A DNA stretch of 64,000 bases from Clostridiales bacterium (GTDB lineage: Bacteria; Bacillota; Clostridia; Oscillospirales; CAG-272), in the NCBI GenBank assembly GCA_022793655.1, contig JAAWDG010000019.1:1-64000 (forward strand), read 5' to 3'. The notes under the pieces are model-generated. The model did no database searches. It was not told where the DNA came from and saw only the letters and a list, made by a program, of their open reading frames with translations. Position 1 is the first letter of the stretch, and every line of letters starts with the position of its first letter. This document shows positions 34,249 through 43,630 of this stretch, one piece after another. Position numbers and translations under genes: made by a program.

Positions 34249-35623
34249 GACGATTACCGTTCATTTAGGGCCTCCCAATTCGGCGGCGCAGAATGTGACG
34301 GTACCTTTTTCCGACTACATAAAAAATGTAGCGTCGAGTGAGATTTTTCCTACTTGGCCTGAATCCACCTTGCGCGCTAATATTTTAGCCCAAGTTTCCT
34401 TTGCGCTGAATCGTGTGTATACGGAATATTATCGATCCCGGGGTTATGATTTTGATATTACCAATTCGACAGCGTATGATCAATCGTTTGTTAATGGCAG
34501 AGAATTTTTCCAAAACATTATTGAGATTGTGGACGATGTGTTTGATGATTATATACGCCGCAAAGGGACGGTTGAACCGCTTTTTGCCCAATATTGCAAT
34601 GGCACTACGACTACTTGTGATGGTCTTTCACAGTGGGGCAGCGTTAGCCTGGGTGACCAGGGGTTAAATTCGCTGGAAATTTTGCAGGCTTATTATGGCG
34701 ATGATATTGAAATTGTGACAGGCGCTCCTGTTGCGAATGTGACTGAGAGTTATCCGGATCCGCCTTTACGGGTAGGAAGCAGAAATGACAAGGTCAGAAC
34801 AGTTCAAGTTCGTTTGAATCGTGTTTCAACCAATTATCCTGCGATTCCTAAAATCTATCCGGAAGACGGCATCTTTGGTTTTGAAACTGAACAGGCCGTG
34901 CGAAAATTTCAAGAAATTTTTAATTTAAATGTAGACGGCATGGTTGGCAAGCAAACATGGAACGAACTGACACGGGTATGGACGGGCGTGAAACAGTTAG
35001 CGGAACTCACCAGCGAAGGGGTAGGCTATGAGGAAGTGGTTTTGCAGTATACGCAAACAATTTCTCCGGGCGATTCTGGTGTGCGCGTTTTAGTGATGCA
35101 GCATTATTTAGATTTTATTGCGCAATATGAGAATTCCATAGCCGCGCCGACGATGACGGGTGTATATGATGACCAAACGGTTTTGGCCGTGCAGTCTTTT
35201 CAAAAGCTGTATGGTCTACCGGTAGACAGCAACGTGGATGAAAACACTTGGAATGCTATTTATGATGTTTACATTGGCATTGTGGATTCCTTGCCTGATT
35301 CAGCTTTTGTTGGCACGATCAGACCTTATCCAGGAGTGCCGCTCCGCCAAGGGGCGACCGGACCATATGTAGAAGATTTACAGGAGTATTTAAATGTAAT
35401 TGGTTCTGTTTATACGCAAATTCCAAATCTTACGGTAGATGGGCAGTATGGCAGCGCGACCAAAAATGCAGTGGAGATTTTTCAAGAAACTTTTGGTATT
35501 CCGGTAACGGGCATTGTCGATTTACAGACGTGGCGGGTATTGGGTGATCAATACAGCGATATTGAAGGCGGCCGCATGCGTTCGACAGGTCAATATCCGG
35601 GCTATGAGGTAGGTGCAACATGA
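34220..35623 (+). CDS. SpoIID-like protein with three peptidoglycan-binding domains
   Basis: In this 467-residue protein, residues about 20-170 resemble the SpoIID/LytB domain: SDYIKNVASSEIFPTWPESTLRANILAQVSFALNRVY matches in layout the 'V-SE-P-WP-EALKAQA-AARTYA' motif (here in two parts), and GLSQWGSVSLG matches the late 'G-SQ-GA' segment. Three PG_binding_1 repeats follow (about 190-255, 290-355, 385-450), each with a DGIFGFET-like and VDGMVGKQTWNEL-like core. SpoIID proteins cleave peptidoglycan during engulfment. No signal peptide is seen. ATG 34220 follows TTGGAGG. The activity is inferred; the key acid residue was not confirmed. Confidence 0.72.
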   Translation: MNLNVPVIPETITVHLGPPNSAAQNVTVPFSDYIKNVASSEIFPTWPESTLRANILAQVSFALNRVYTEYYRSRGYDFDITNSTAYDQSFVNGREFFQNIIEIVDDVFDDYIRRKGTVEPLFAQYCNGTTTTCDGLSQWGSVSLGDQGLNSLEILQAYYGDDIEIVTGAPVANVTESYPDPPLRVGSRNDKVRTVQVRLNRVSTNYPAIPKIYPEDGIFGFETEQAVRKFQEIFNLNVDGMVGKQTWNELTRVWTGVKQLAELTSEGVGYEEVVLQYTQTISPGDSGVRVLVMQHYLDFIAQYENSIAAPTMTGVYDDQTVLAVQSFQKLYGLPVDSNVDENTWNAIYDVYIGIVDSLPDSAFVGTIRPYPGVPLRQGATGPYVEDLQEYLNVIGSVYTQIPNLTVDGQYGSATKNAVEIFQETFGIPVTGIVDLQTWRVLGDQYSDIEGGRMRSTGQYPGYEVGAT

Positions 35624-35853
35624 TTCGAGTGGATAATTATGAAGCGGCCGTTTATGAGGTGCAAAAACAGTTGCGTATTCTTTTTCGCAGTATGGATGAA
35701 CTTCAGTATCAAATTATTCCCAACGGCATATATGACAGGCAAACACGTGCGAATGTGGTGAGCTATCAAAAAGGGGCGGGGTTAAATCCCACCGGTGTGG
35801 TTGACCTTATTACGTGGCAGCGATTATTTGCAGAGCCGACCATGGAATTGTAA
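35620..35853 (+). CDS. Single peptidoglycan-binding domain protein
   Basis: The 77-residue protein is one PG_binding_1 domain: an amphipathic helix (AVYEVQKQLRILF), NGIYDRQTRANVVSYQK and TGVVDLITWQRLF. It overlaps the stop of the SpoIID-like gene by ATGA, so the two are co-translated. No signal peptide. It probably acts with its neighbour at the wall or in the forespore. Confidence 0.7.
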   Translation: MIRVDNYEAAVYEVQKQLRILFRSMDELQYQIIPNGIYDRQTRANVVSYQKGAGLNPTGVVDLITWQRLFAEPTMEL

Positions 35854-35865
35854 ATAAACGATTAA

Positions 35866-35928
35866 TTGACTTTCTTTGACCTTGACTTTCTTTGACTATT
35901 GATTTATACTAAGGTCAAAGAAAGTCAA
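35866..35928 (+). promoter_or_regulatory. ctsR promoter covered by three CtsR boxes
   Basis: A promoter TTGACT (35882-35887)-N17-TATACT (35905-35910) is overlain by three heptad-pair sites: two on the minus strand at 35866-35881 and 35882-35897, and one on the plus strand, GGTCAAAGAAAGTCAA, at 35913-35928. The last matches the known CtsR box GGTCAAA-N3-GGTCAAA closely. CtsR bound here would block the polymerase and so repress the operon until heat stress. Confidence 0.92.
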
Positions 35929-35952
35929 TTGTTATTTGAGGGAGTTGATAAA

Positions 35953-36405
35953 ATGCTTATTTCAGATGTAATTGCACAAATGATTGAAGAACTGTTGGAA
36001 GCACAAGGGGGAACGCTTGAGATTGGACGTAATGAATTAGCTTCACGCGTAGGGTGTGTACCCAGCCAGATTAATTACGTGATAACCTCTCGCTTTACAC
36101 CTGAAAAAGGATACGTGATTGAATCCCGCCGGGGGGGCGGCGGCTATTTGCGCATCATCAAAAAAAAAGTGGAGGATGATAAGCATCTTATGCATGTGTT
36201 CGCGTCGATTGGTCAGGCGATGGATGAAGGAAGTGCCAGAGCCATTTTAGGCAGTCTGCATGACAATGAAATGGTGAGTGATCGAGAATATGCGATGGCC
36301 GTATCAGCTCTTTCAAGCGCAGCGCTTGTCAACGTGCCGACTGCTTATAAAAACATCATACGGGCGGACATATTCCGACAGATCCTTATGTCTCTAATGA
36401 AGTAA
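35953..36405 (+). CDS. ctsR: Heat-shock repressor CtsR
   Basis: The 150-residue product has the CtsR winged helix with the DNA-contacting glycine loop SRRGGGGYLRI and the NELASRVGCVPSQINYVI helix. The C-terminal half matches the McsB-interacting dimer domain. CtsR represses clp and mcs genes and is inactivated by heat. ATG 35953 lies 8 nt after GGAG. Confidence 0.95.
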   Translation: MLISDVIAQMIEELLEAQGGTLEIGRNELASRVGCVPSQINYVITSRFTPEKGYVIESRRGGGGYLRIIKKKVEDDKHLMHVFASIGQAMDEGSARAILGSLHDNEMVSDREYAMAVSALSSAALVNVPTAYKNIIRADIFRQILMSLMK

Positions 36406-36457
36406 GATAAAAGCAAGGGATATAGAATAGATGGACTAAGTAAAGGAGCAATGTAAC

Positions 36458-36934
36458 ATGTTATGTGATAAATGTAAAAAACGGAATGCAACGGTTTTAT
36501 ACAAACAAACGGTCAATGGGGTGAGCGAACAAATGGCGCTTTGTTCGGAATGTGCCAATCAAATGTCGATTGGCGGGCTGTTTGACGATGACTTTAATTT
36601 CTTTGGCAGCTTGTTTAAAGGAAGCGGCAGTGCTTTGCCGTCTGAAGACAAGGTATGCACCTTGTGCGGTTCTACTTTTGAACAGATTGCCAGAGACGGC
36701 AAGGTCGGTTGTGCTAAATGTTATGAAATCTTTGAAGATAGACTGCGGCCATCTATTGAGCGCTTGCATGGCCGCGTCGAGCATATCGGGCGTAAGCCGA
36801 AAGGATCGGTGCAAAGAGATGAAAAGCAAGAGAAGCTTAAAGAACTAAAAGAACAGCTTGCCGCGTCGATTGAAAAAGAAAATTTTGAAGAGGCAGCTAA
36901 ATTGCGTGATGAAATTCGAGGATTAGAGGGATAA
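36458..36934 (+). CDS. mcsA: McsA, zinc-finger activator of McsB
   Basis: The 158-residue protein has four CxxC pairs (CDKC, CSEC, CTLC, CAKC) that form two zinc sites, and a C-terminal UVR motif (ENFEEAAKLRDEIRGLE). McsA activates the arginine kinase McsB and is encoded, as usual, between ctsR and mcsB. It is 2 bp ahead of mcsB. Confidence 0.93.
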   Translation: MLCDKCKKRNATVLYKQTVNGVSEQMALCSECANQMSIGGLFDDDFNFFGSLFKGSGSALPSEDKVCTLCGSTFEQIARDGKVGCAKCYEIFEDRLRPSIERLHGRVEHIGRKPKGSVQRDEKQEKLKELKEQLAASIEKENFEEAAKLRDEIRGLEG

Positions 36935-36936
36935 AT

Positions 36937-37956
36937 ATGGAAACGTATATAGAGAAAAATAATCAGGCACAGTATGTACTTAGTACTCGTGTGCGATTTG
37001 CCAGAAATATAGCTGATTATCCCTTTGCCTCTCGTATGGATCAAACCAGTGCCCGTGAAATCATTGAGAAAGTGCAGGGTGTGCTGCCGGATTTTGACTA
37101 TATTGATTTTCAATCGTTAGATCCAGTACAGGCGCGCTCTTATGTGGAGAAACATTTTGTCAGCCCTAATTTCTTAACGGTTCGTGTGCCGCATGGCTTG
37201 CTGACAAAAGATGATCTTTATATTATGCTATGTGAAGAGGACCATATGCGGGTGCAGTGCATTGTACCAGGCCTTGATTTTGATCAGGCGTTTAAAAGGG
37301 CCTCGGCTGTGTGCGATACCTTGGAGGACAAGCTAAATATCGCCTATCATGAGAAATTTGGCTATTTAACCCATTGTCCTACAAATTTGGGAACGGGCAT
37401 GCGCGCTTCGGTTATGATGTTTTTGCCGGCGCTCACATTTTCTGGTGCGATTCGCAAAATTTCACAACAGCTTTCCAAAATGGGGCTGACCATGCGCGGT
37501 ATTTATGGCGAGGGCAGTGAAGAATCCGGTTGTCTTTATCAAGTGTCTAACCAGATTACACTGGGTATTTCAGAAGAGGACACGTTAAGCAAATTAAAGG
37601 AAATTGTTGATACAATCATTGAAAACGAGAAACGCGCGCAAAAAGCGTTGGACGCACAAAATCATGATAAGTTACATGATATAACCAGTCGAGCGTTAGG
37701 TACGATGAAATATGCGATGACTATGTCCAGCGAAGAATTTATGAGTTTGTATGGAAAAGTGCGTTTTGGTTTAAATATAGGTTGTTTGCAAGATGTTTGT
37801 TATGAAACTTTAGACAAGTTAAGCGTGGCTGTTCAGCCAGCGACGATTTCACTTGATTCGGCTGTACAAGATGCGGCGCTGCGTGATAAAGTGAGAGCGG
37901 AAAAAGTGAGAAATGCATTATGCGGCGATTGCTCGCTGGGCCATAGCGATACATAA
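36937..37956 (+). CDS. mcsB: Protein-arginine kinase McsB
   Basis: The 339-residue protein resembles guanido kinases: STRVRFARNIADYPF at the start, the catalytic-region segment HCPTNLGTGMRASVM and MRGIYGEGSEE. McsB phosphorylates arginines, marks proteins for ClpCP and, in Bacillus, helps to remove CtsR from stressed cells. Confidence 0.95.
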   Translation: METYIEKNNQAQYVLSTRVRFARNIADYPFASRMDQTSAREIIEKVQGVLPDFDYIDFQSLDPVQARSYVEKHFVSPNFLTVRVPHGLLTKDDLYIMLCEEDHMRVQCIVPGLDFDQAFKRASAVCDTLEDKLNIAYHEKFGYLTHCPTNLGTGMRASVMMFLPALTFSGAIRKISQQLSKMGLTMRGIYGEGSEESGCLYQVSNQITLGISEEDTLSKLKEIVDTIIENEKRAQKALDAQNHDKLHDITSRALGTMKYAMTMSSEEFMSLYGKVRFGLNIGCLQDVCYETLDKLSVAVQPATISLDSAVQDAALRDKVRAEKVRNALCGDCSLGHSDT

Positions 37957-37995
37957 CGTAGTGATATTGAAAATGATCGAAAGGAGTAAGGCAGC

Positions 37996-40440
37996 ATGAA
38001 TAATCGATTTACAGAATTAGCGCAGAAAGCGTTGAACGGGGCTATGACGGCCGCCGGTGAATTGGGACATAATTATATAGGCAGTGAGCATATTCTTTTA
38101 GGCTTGCTGGCCGAGGAAGAGAGTATGGCGGCCAAAGTGCTCGGTGACCATGGTGTAACCTTTGAAAAAGTGAGGGATATTGTGGTCAATATAGCTGGTC
38201 GTGGTACGCCAGGGACAATTCGTCCCACTGATATGACACCGCGAACGAAAAAGATTATCGAGGCATCTTCTTATGAAGCGCTGCGCTCTGGACAGAGTTA
38301 TATTGGTACGGAGCATATCTTGCTGGCCCTGTTAGCCGAGACAGACAGCGTGGCTGTACGCATTATCGCTTCAATGGGAGTGGGACTTAATGAACTAATT
38401 TCTGATTTGCATTCTTATTTAGGTGAGCAATCGGAGGATGCAAGCTATGCCGAGACAAAAAGCGGCACAAAGGGGCCAGGTAAGGGAAATAAAGGGAAAA
38501 CGCCTGGTTTAGATAAATACGGCCGCGACCTGACGGCGCTTGCCAAAGAAGGAAAGATTGATCCCATTATCGGTCGGGATAATGAAACGCAGCGGGTGAT
38601 CCAAATTTTATCAAGAAGGACGAAAAATAATCCTTGTTTGATTGGTGAGCCTGGCGTTGGTAAAACGGCGGTGGTCGAGGGCTTAGCGCAAAGAATTGCG
38701 GATAAAGATGTGCCGGAAACCCTCATAGGTCGGCGAATTATTACGCTGGATATCACCGGTATGTTAGCCGGTGCTAAATATCGTGGTGAGTTTGAGGAAC
38801 GGCTCAAGGGCATTATGGAAGAAGCGGCGCAAAATACCGACGTCATCTTGTTTGTCGATGAAATTCACAACATTATCGGTGCTGGGGCGGCGGAAGGAGC
38901 CATCGACGCGGCCAATATTTTAAAGCCGGCTTTAGCGCGGGGTGAAATGCAGCTTATTGGCGCAACAACGATTGATGAGTATCGAAAACATATCGAAAAA
39001 GACGCTGCGTTAGAGCGCCGTTTCCAATCTGTTTTAGTGGGTGAGCCGTCGCCGGATGAAGCGATACAAATCTTACAGGGATTAAAAGATAAATATGAAG
39101 CGCATCACAAGGTCAAGATAACCGACGAAGCGATCGCGGCCGCAGTGAATTATTCGGTACGGTATATTGGCGACCGTTATTTGCCGGATAAAGCGATTGA
39201 TTTGATTGATGAGGCGGCTTCAAAGCTCCGGATTTCGACATTCACCTCACCGGCGCCGCTGAAAGAAATGGAGGAAAAGGTAAAAGCAGCCGCCGCCGAA
39301 AAAGAAGAGGCGGTGCGGGGACAAGATTTTGAACGGGCAGCCGCCCTTCGTGATAAAGAACGTGAATTGGCCGAGGCGTATCGCGCAGCGAAAGAAGAAT
39401 GGCATAAGCAGCATGCCGACGATAAACTTTCGATTGGCGAGCCGGAGATTGCTGAAATTGTCACCAGTTGGACGGGGATACCGGTGCAAAAATTGGCGGC
39501 AGAAGAGGGCGAGCGTTTATTGCATTTAGATGAGCTGCTGCACGAGAGGGTTATTGGCCAAGAAGAAGCCGTAAGCGCCGTGGCCCGTGCGATACGCCGC
39601 GGCCGTATCGGGTTAAAAGATCCCAAGCGGCCGATTGGTTCCTTTATCTTCTTAGGGCCAACGGGCGTGGGCAAGACAGAACTTTCCAAAGCGTTAGCCG
39701 AACTCCTGTTTGGCGATGAAAGCGCCATGATTCGGATTGATATGTCCGAATATATGGAAAAACACGCGGTTTCAAAGTTAATTGGTTCGCCCCCGGGCTA
39801 TGTCGGCTATGACGAAGGGGGGCAGCTCACCGAAAAAATCAGACGCAAACCTTATTCGGTGGTTTTGTTTGATGAGATTGAGAAAGCACATCCGGACGCC
39901 TTCAATTTGATGCTCCAAATATTAGACGACGGTATGCTAACTGACTCGCAAGGCAGGACGGTTGACTTTAAAAATACAGTCATTATTATGACAAGCAACG
40001 TGGGGGCCTCCGCTTTAAGCACCAATACCAGAACCCTTGGTTTTACCGCAGAGGCGGATGAGAGTGGCAATGTCAAGGAAAGAGCCATGAAGGCGCTGAA
40101 AGACACTTTCCGGCCTGAGTTTTTAAACCGTGTGGACGAAATTATTGTATTTAAGAAACTGACCGATGAAGAAATCAGACAAATTGCCTCGATTATGCTG
40201 GCAGAAGTCAAGGCGAGGATCGAGAAATTAGAGGTGCATGTGACCTTTACTGATGAGGTGGCCGCCTTCTTGGCGAAAAAGGGGTTTGATCCTGTTTACG
40301 GAGCAAGACCATTGCGCAGAGAGATTCAAAGAAGCATAGAGGATTCTTTTTCCAGTGAAATGCTCTCAGGCCGTATCAAGGCCGGCGATTCGGTAACGCT
40401 TGTTTTAGAGGGCGATGCCATTCAATATAAAAAAGAATAG
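37996..40440 (+). CDS. clpC: ATP-dependent Clp protease ATPase ClpC
   Basis: The 814-residue AAA+ unfoldase has two N-terminal Clp_N repeats (1-145), a first AAA domain with GEPGVGKT near 215 and [11 protein letters not shown], a middle domain with a UVR motif ([16 protein letters not shown]), and a second AAA domain with GPTGVGKT near 556 and a DEIEKAHPD Walker B. The linker domain and UVR motif distinguish ClpC from ClpA and ClpB. It feeds ClpP and is the last gene of the operon. Confidence 0.96.
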   Translation: MNNRFTELAQKALNGAMTAAGELGHNYIGSEHILLGLLAEEESMAAKVLGDHGVTFEKVRDIVVNIAGRGTPGTIRPTDMTPRTKKIIEASSYEALRSGQSYIGTEHILLALLAETDSVAVRIIASMGVGLNELISDLHSYLGEQSEDASYAETKSGTKGPGKGNKGKTPGLDKYGRDLTALAKEGKIDPIIGRDNETQRVIQILSRRTKNNPCLIGEPGVGKTAVVEGLAQRIADKDVPETLIGRRIITLDITGMLAGAKYRGEFEERLKGIMEEAAQNTDVILFVDEIHNIIGAGAAEGAIDAANILKPALARGEMQLIGATTIDEYRKHIEKDAALERRFQSVLVGEPSPDEAIQILQGLKDKYEAHHKVKITDEAIAAAVNYSVRYIGDRYLPDKAIDLIDEAASKLRISTFTSPAPLKEMEEKVKAAAAEKEEAVRGQDFERAAALRDKERELAEAYRAAKEEWHKQHADDKLSIGEPEIAEIVTSWTGIPVQKLAAEEGERLLHLDELLHERVIGQEEAVSAVARAIRRGRIGLKDPKRPIGSFIFLGPTGVGKTELSKALAELLFGDESAMIRIDMSEYMEKHAVSKLIGSPPGYVGYDEGGQLTEKIRRKPYSVVLFDEIEKAHPDAFNLMLQILDDGMLTDSQGRTVDFKNTVIIMTSNVGASALSTNTRTLGFTAEADESGNVKERAMKALKDTFRPEFLNRVDEIIVFKKLTDEEIRQIASIMLAEVKARIEKLEVHVTFTDEVAAFLAKKGFDPVYGARPLRREIQRSIEDSFSSEMLSGRIKAGDSVTLVLEGDAIQYKKE

Positions 40441-40453
40441 AGAAGTGACAGCG

Positions 40454-40495
40454 AAGAAAGGGCTGATTTTTGCAGCCCTTTCTTGTTTCTTTTTA
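40454..40495 (+). terminator. Intrinsic terminator of the ctsR operon
   Basis: AAGAAAGGGCTG pairs with CAGCCCTTTCTT around a 7 nt loop and is followed by T-rich DNA. Confidence 0.88.
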
Positions 40496-40604
40496 GGTAT
40501 AAACGGGGGGCTTTTAGGGAAAAATAGAGCATAGCCGCGGCATAAAAATAAAAAAGCGATGTGATCAGTGATAAGGTTCGCGTGAAATTTTAAGCATAAA
40601 GGTA

Positions 40605-40633
40605 TTGACAAATGCTTTCTGCTGTGGTATTAT
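40605..40633 (+). promoter_or_regulatory. tRNA-Lys promoter
   Basis: A perfect TTGACA with TATTAT, spacer 17 bp, 19 bp before the tRNA. Confidence 0.85.
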
Positions 40634-40652
40634 GTGTAAGTCGAAAATAAAC

Positions 40653-40728
40653 GCCCCTGTAGCTCAGCTGGTAGAGCACATGACTTTTAATCATGGTGTC
40701 CGGAGTTCGATTCTCCGCAGGAGCACCA
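40653..40728 (+). tRNA. tRNA-Lys (TTT anticodon)
   Basis: The cloverleaf folds with D-arm AGCTCAGCTGGTAGAGC, anticodon arm CATGA-CTTTTAA-TCATG (anticodon TTT at 40686-40688), T-arm CGGAG-TTCGATT-CTCCG, and an encoded CCA at 40726-40728. The acceptor stem (GCCCCTG / CAGGAGC) has one C-A mismatch at pair 3-70. It has its own promoter and terminator, so it is a single tRNA unit. Confidence 0.95.
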
Positions 40729-40730
40729 CG

Positions 40731-40770
40731 AAAAACAGTCGGTACAACAAAGTTTGTCCCGGCTGTTTTT
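40731..40770 (+). terminator. Intrinsic terminator after tRNA-Lys
   Basis: AAAAACAGTCGG pairs with CCGGCTGTTTTT (one T-G wobble) across a 16 nt loop. Confidence 0.8.
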
Positions 40771-41139
40771 CTATGTCGAAATGAAGAAGCATAGCAGTTC
40801 TCGTTTTTCGCGGGGACGGGGTGAAAAACTTTGCGGTCACTTTTTTGATAAGGCAAGGTTTTTCTTTTTTTGCTCATCATGTGCATGAAATAAAATGGAT
40901 TTATCTGTTTTTTGTCGCCGGCGTGCATAAAACATTTGTATAACAGGCTGTATTTATATATATTTCACATAATTATTTCGATTATTTGTAACAATAAGCA
41001 ATTGACGGTAAAGGAATAAAATGGTAGTCTATACATAGGACAATGAAATCTAAAGGGGTGATTCCCATGGTTTATTTTTCTCGATAGCGAACCGGTAAAA
41101 GACCTTGTAAGAGTAAAAGACGTAGATAGAGGTTAAAAA
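40771..41139. other. Gap between tRNA-Lys and the SLH-peptidase gene
   Basis: This 369 bp gap holds no supported gene. Near its end TTGACG (about 41002) could be a -35 box, but its -10 partner is weak. At 41067-41087 there is a 6-codon minigene (ATG GTT TAT TTT TCT CGA TAG) 7 nt behind a strong AAAGGGGTG ribosome site, 52 nt ahead of the next gene; it could be a leader peptide. Confidence 0.4.
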
Positions 41140-42540
41140 ATGAGAAAATGCAAACGGCGATGGATTGTTTTTTTACTGGCGCTGCTCTTGGCCGGCGCCC
41201 ATGCTCTGCCGGCCGGGGCGATATCTTCCAGCCATTGGGCGGTTGATTATGTGGATTTGGCATTAAACGAGCGTTTTTTTACATGGGAAACAAAACGTTC
41301 GCATGTGGATGCGGAAAGGGAATTTAAGCGGTATGAGGTACCGCTGGGGCTTGCCAGGGTAAAACGGGCGGACGACATGTCTATAACCGATACGCTGACT
41401 GGTTTTACCGATGTACCCTCTGACCATCCTTGTTCAGGCGCGATCGAGTGGGGAACGCGGCATGGCATAATCGCGGGGGTCGGCAACAATCGCTTTGAGC
41501 CCCAGTCACCCGTAACGCGGGAGCAAATGTGCGCTTTTATGTATCGATACTGCAATCATTTTGGCGTGAGCCTGCCGGTGGTTAAAACAATGCCCAGCTT
41601 TACTGATGCGGGTTCTATTACCTCGGCTCTGCTGCCGGCAGTGACGGCTTTGTGCCGGGCCGATGTTTTCCATGGCTACACCGATGGGTCTTTCAGACCC
41701 AAGCAATCAATTACAATAGCAGAGGCAGCCAACGTGCTGACCCTGCTGCATGGCATTCAGTATAATTCGGCTTCGCATATTAATGTATATGTGAAAGATG
41801 AAACGGGTATGGATGTCGGGGGCGCTGCGGTGTTCTTTTATCCATCGAATTATGGCAGTATGTCTTGGAAACCCGCTTATTCGACATTTGGCTTTGCGCG
41901 CAGCGGCGCGCTTTCGGGCACCTATGGGGTCAATGTGATGGATATTAAAACCATGGCCGCCGTGCCCGAGCTGGTCTCCCCCTCCAAGCGGTATGTCTTT
42001 GTGACAAGGCCGACCGATAAAACCAATTACCAGCCGGTGCCAGGCTATTCGCCCAAGAGCAAATGGCCGCATAGCGGCTGCAGCGATTCATGGGCCTTTA
42101 ATCAAAATTCATACGACACCTATTGCGTCCAGAATTACGCAAAGAGTTGTCAGAATTTTGGCTGGCGCTATTTGGACGGTGCACGCGAATTTCACCAGGG
42201 GCTTGACATATCGGGCGGCGGTGTCAGCGCCAAGAATGTGGCGGGCCAGACGATGTATGTGCATAATACGCGAGACAATGATAAATCAATGGGTAATTAT
42301 GTGCAGTTGAGAAATAGCAGTGGAACGCTATATATCACGTATATGCACCTCAGCAGCCGGACAGTCACGACAAAGAATGCCGCGGTTCCCCACGGGGCCG
42401 AGGTGGGCATCACCGGTAATACCGGTGATTCGAGAGGCGCTCATCTGCATATTCAGGTGGCTGTCAAAGAAATGCTGCACCCTGGCAGCAGCGCGGACAA
42501 CCGGCGTTATTTTATGGACCCCCGTATCTATATTAAATAG
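41140..42540 (+). CDS. SLH-anchored M23-type peptidase
   Basis: The 466-residue protein begins with a signal peptide (cleavage near LPAGA). SLH-type segments follow at about 70-215: FTDVPSDHPCSGAIEWGTRHGIIAGVG with VTREQMCAFMYRY, then FTDAGSI...DGSFRPKQSITIAEAANVL. A Carboxypeptidase-regulatory-like strand region comes next. The C-terminus (about 345-466) is an M23 metallopeptidase: HQGLD supplies the first zinc His and Asp, and AHLHI the HxH. It should cut peptide bridges in peptidoglycan at the cell surface. It is followed by a lipoprotein gene. Confidence 0.83.
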   Translation: MRKCKRRWIVFLLALLLAGAHALPAGAISSSHWAVDYVDLALNERFFTWETKRSHVDAEREFKRYEVPLGLARVKRADDMSITDTLTGFTDVPSDHPCSGAIEWGTRHGIIAGVGNNRFEPQSPVTREQMCAFMYRYCNHFGVSLPVVKTMPSFTDAGSITSALLPAVTALCRADVFHGYTDGSFRPKQSITIAEAANVLTLLHGIQYNSASHINVYVKDETGMDVGGAAVFFYPSNYGSMSWKPAYSTFGFARSGALSGTYGVNVMDIKTMAAVPELVSPSKRYVFVTRPTDKTNYQPVPGYSPKSKWPHSGCSDSWAFNQNSYDTYCVQNYAKSCQNFGWRYLDGAREFHQGLDISGGGVSAKNVAGQTMYVHNTRDNDKSMGNYVQLRNSSGTLYITYMHLSSRTVTTKNAAVPHGAEVGITGNTGDSRGAHLHIQVAVKEMLHPGSSADNRRYFMDPRIYIK

Positions 42541-42602
42541 CATGCATATGGTAAGAATGAGAGGGGTTCATAAAACCATAACAGTTTAGAAAGGAAAGAA
42601 CC

Positions 42603-43457
42603 ATGAAACAGAGAAAAAGGTTATTGATATTACTCGTTGGTTTGTTGATGGCAGTGTTCGTCGCCTGCCGGCAGGCCGAGCCGCCGACTGACACAGGCGA
42701 AGAAACCCAACCGACGCAGGCGTTAGAGCCGGTGACCGAACCAATAACTGAACCAAGTGGAGATACACAGTATCCAACTGGCGGCACCCAGTTTTGCCCA
42801 GTGCATGATTATGATTACCATGGTTGGGAAGATGAGTGGGTAGCGTATGCAGGCGGAGAAGAAGAACTGCTAAAATGGATGGAACAAAAGACACAGCAAT
42901 GGGAAGAAGCAAAAAAGGCGGGCGCGGAAAGTGACTGTTACTATGAAGGTCAGAATATAAAAGCGTTTATCGACTATTTCCAAATACCACGGGAATTGTT
43001 TGAGAAAACATGTAATGAGCGTTGGAATAGCATACACAATATTGACCTGTTGTATTCGGACGATTTAGAAGCAGTAGAAGCCTATTACCGCGATATGGAA
43101 AAGCGTGACGAAACAAGACAGAAAAAAAGCATATTCGGGTTTGCAAAAAATGCTGTTATTGATAATCGTATCGATATAGACCAGATAAGAGCGACAGGTA
43201 CGGAAGAAGAAATCAGAAAGTCATTTCCGGAACAAATCAGCGTCTTTGAATTGGTGGCAGAATATGACGTGAGCCGAGCAGAATTAGAGCAGTATTTAAA
43301 AGAATCGGCTGAAACATGGATAAATCCGGTAACGTATGACTATCAATTTGATGTTGTGTATAACGAGGACGGCAGTTTAAAGCCCTATGACAACACCAAA
43401 CCGGTGGTGGAATTAGACGCCATGTTCTGCGGAGTAGAGAATTTCTTCACCGATTGA
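42603..43457 (+). CDS. Lipoprotein of unknown function
   Basis: The 284-residue protein has a type II signal peptide ending in the lipobox FVAC, then a Pro/Thr/Glu-rich linker typical of lipoproteins that reach through the wall, then an acidic, helical domain rich in Trp, Tyr and Glu (DYHGWEDEWVAYAGGEEELLKWMEQ). No family was recognised. It stands between two SLH enzymes with a terminator after it. Confidence 0.65.
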   Translation: MKQRKRLLILLVGLLMAVFVACRQAEPPTDTGEETQPTQALEPVTEPITEPSGDTQYPTGGTQFCPVHDYDYHGWEDEWVAYAGGEEELLKWMEQKTQQWEEAKKAGAESDCYYEGQNIKAFIDYFQIPRELFEKTCNERWNSIHNIDLLYSDDLEAVEAYYRDMEKRDETRQKKSIFGFAKNAVIDNRIDIDQIRATGTEEEIRKSFPEQISVFELVAEYDVSRAELEQYLKESAETWINPVTYDYQFDVVYNEDGSLKPYDNTKPVVELDAMFCGVENFFTD

Positions 43458-43534
43458 TCGGCCAGATGAAGTCAGTGATATAATGAATGGAAAGCCGGTC
43501 GAGCGAGATTTGAGATTCGTATGGAGAATACAAG

Positions 43535-43570
43535 AAAACTCGTTGCTGCTGCAATGAGTTTTTTGTCTTT
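43535..43570 (+). terminator. Intrinsic terminator
   Basis: AAAACTCGTTGC pairs with GCAATGAGTTTT (one G-T wobble) around TGCT, followed by T residues. It separates the lipoprotein gene from the GDPD-SLH gene. Confidence 0.82.
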
Positions 43571-43630
43571 ATTATTAAGAAAAAGAGATTACTGCCACAA
43601 TGACATATAAGAAAGGACAGTTAACAGGTT

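Noticed and set aside
39177-39728. 183-codon open frame on the minus strand inside clpC
   Set aside because: Entirely inside the well-supported clpC gene; Ser/Ala-rich shadow translation.
40590-40928. 112-codon open frame on the minus strand across tRNA-Lys
   Set aside because: It overlaps the tRNA, its promoter and terminator and shows no family likeness.
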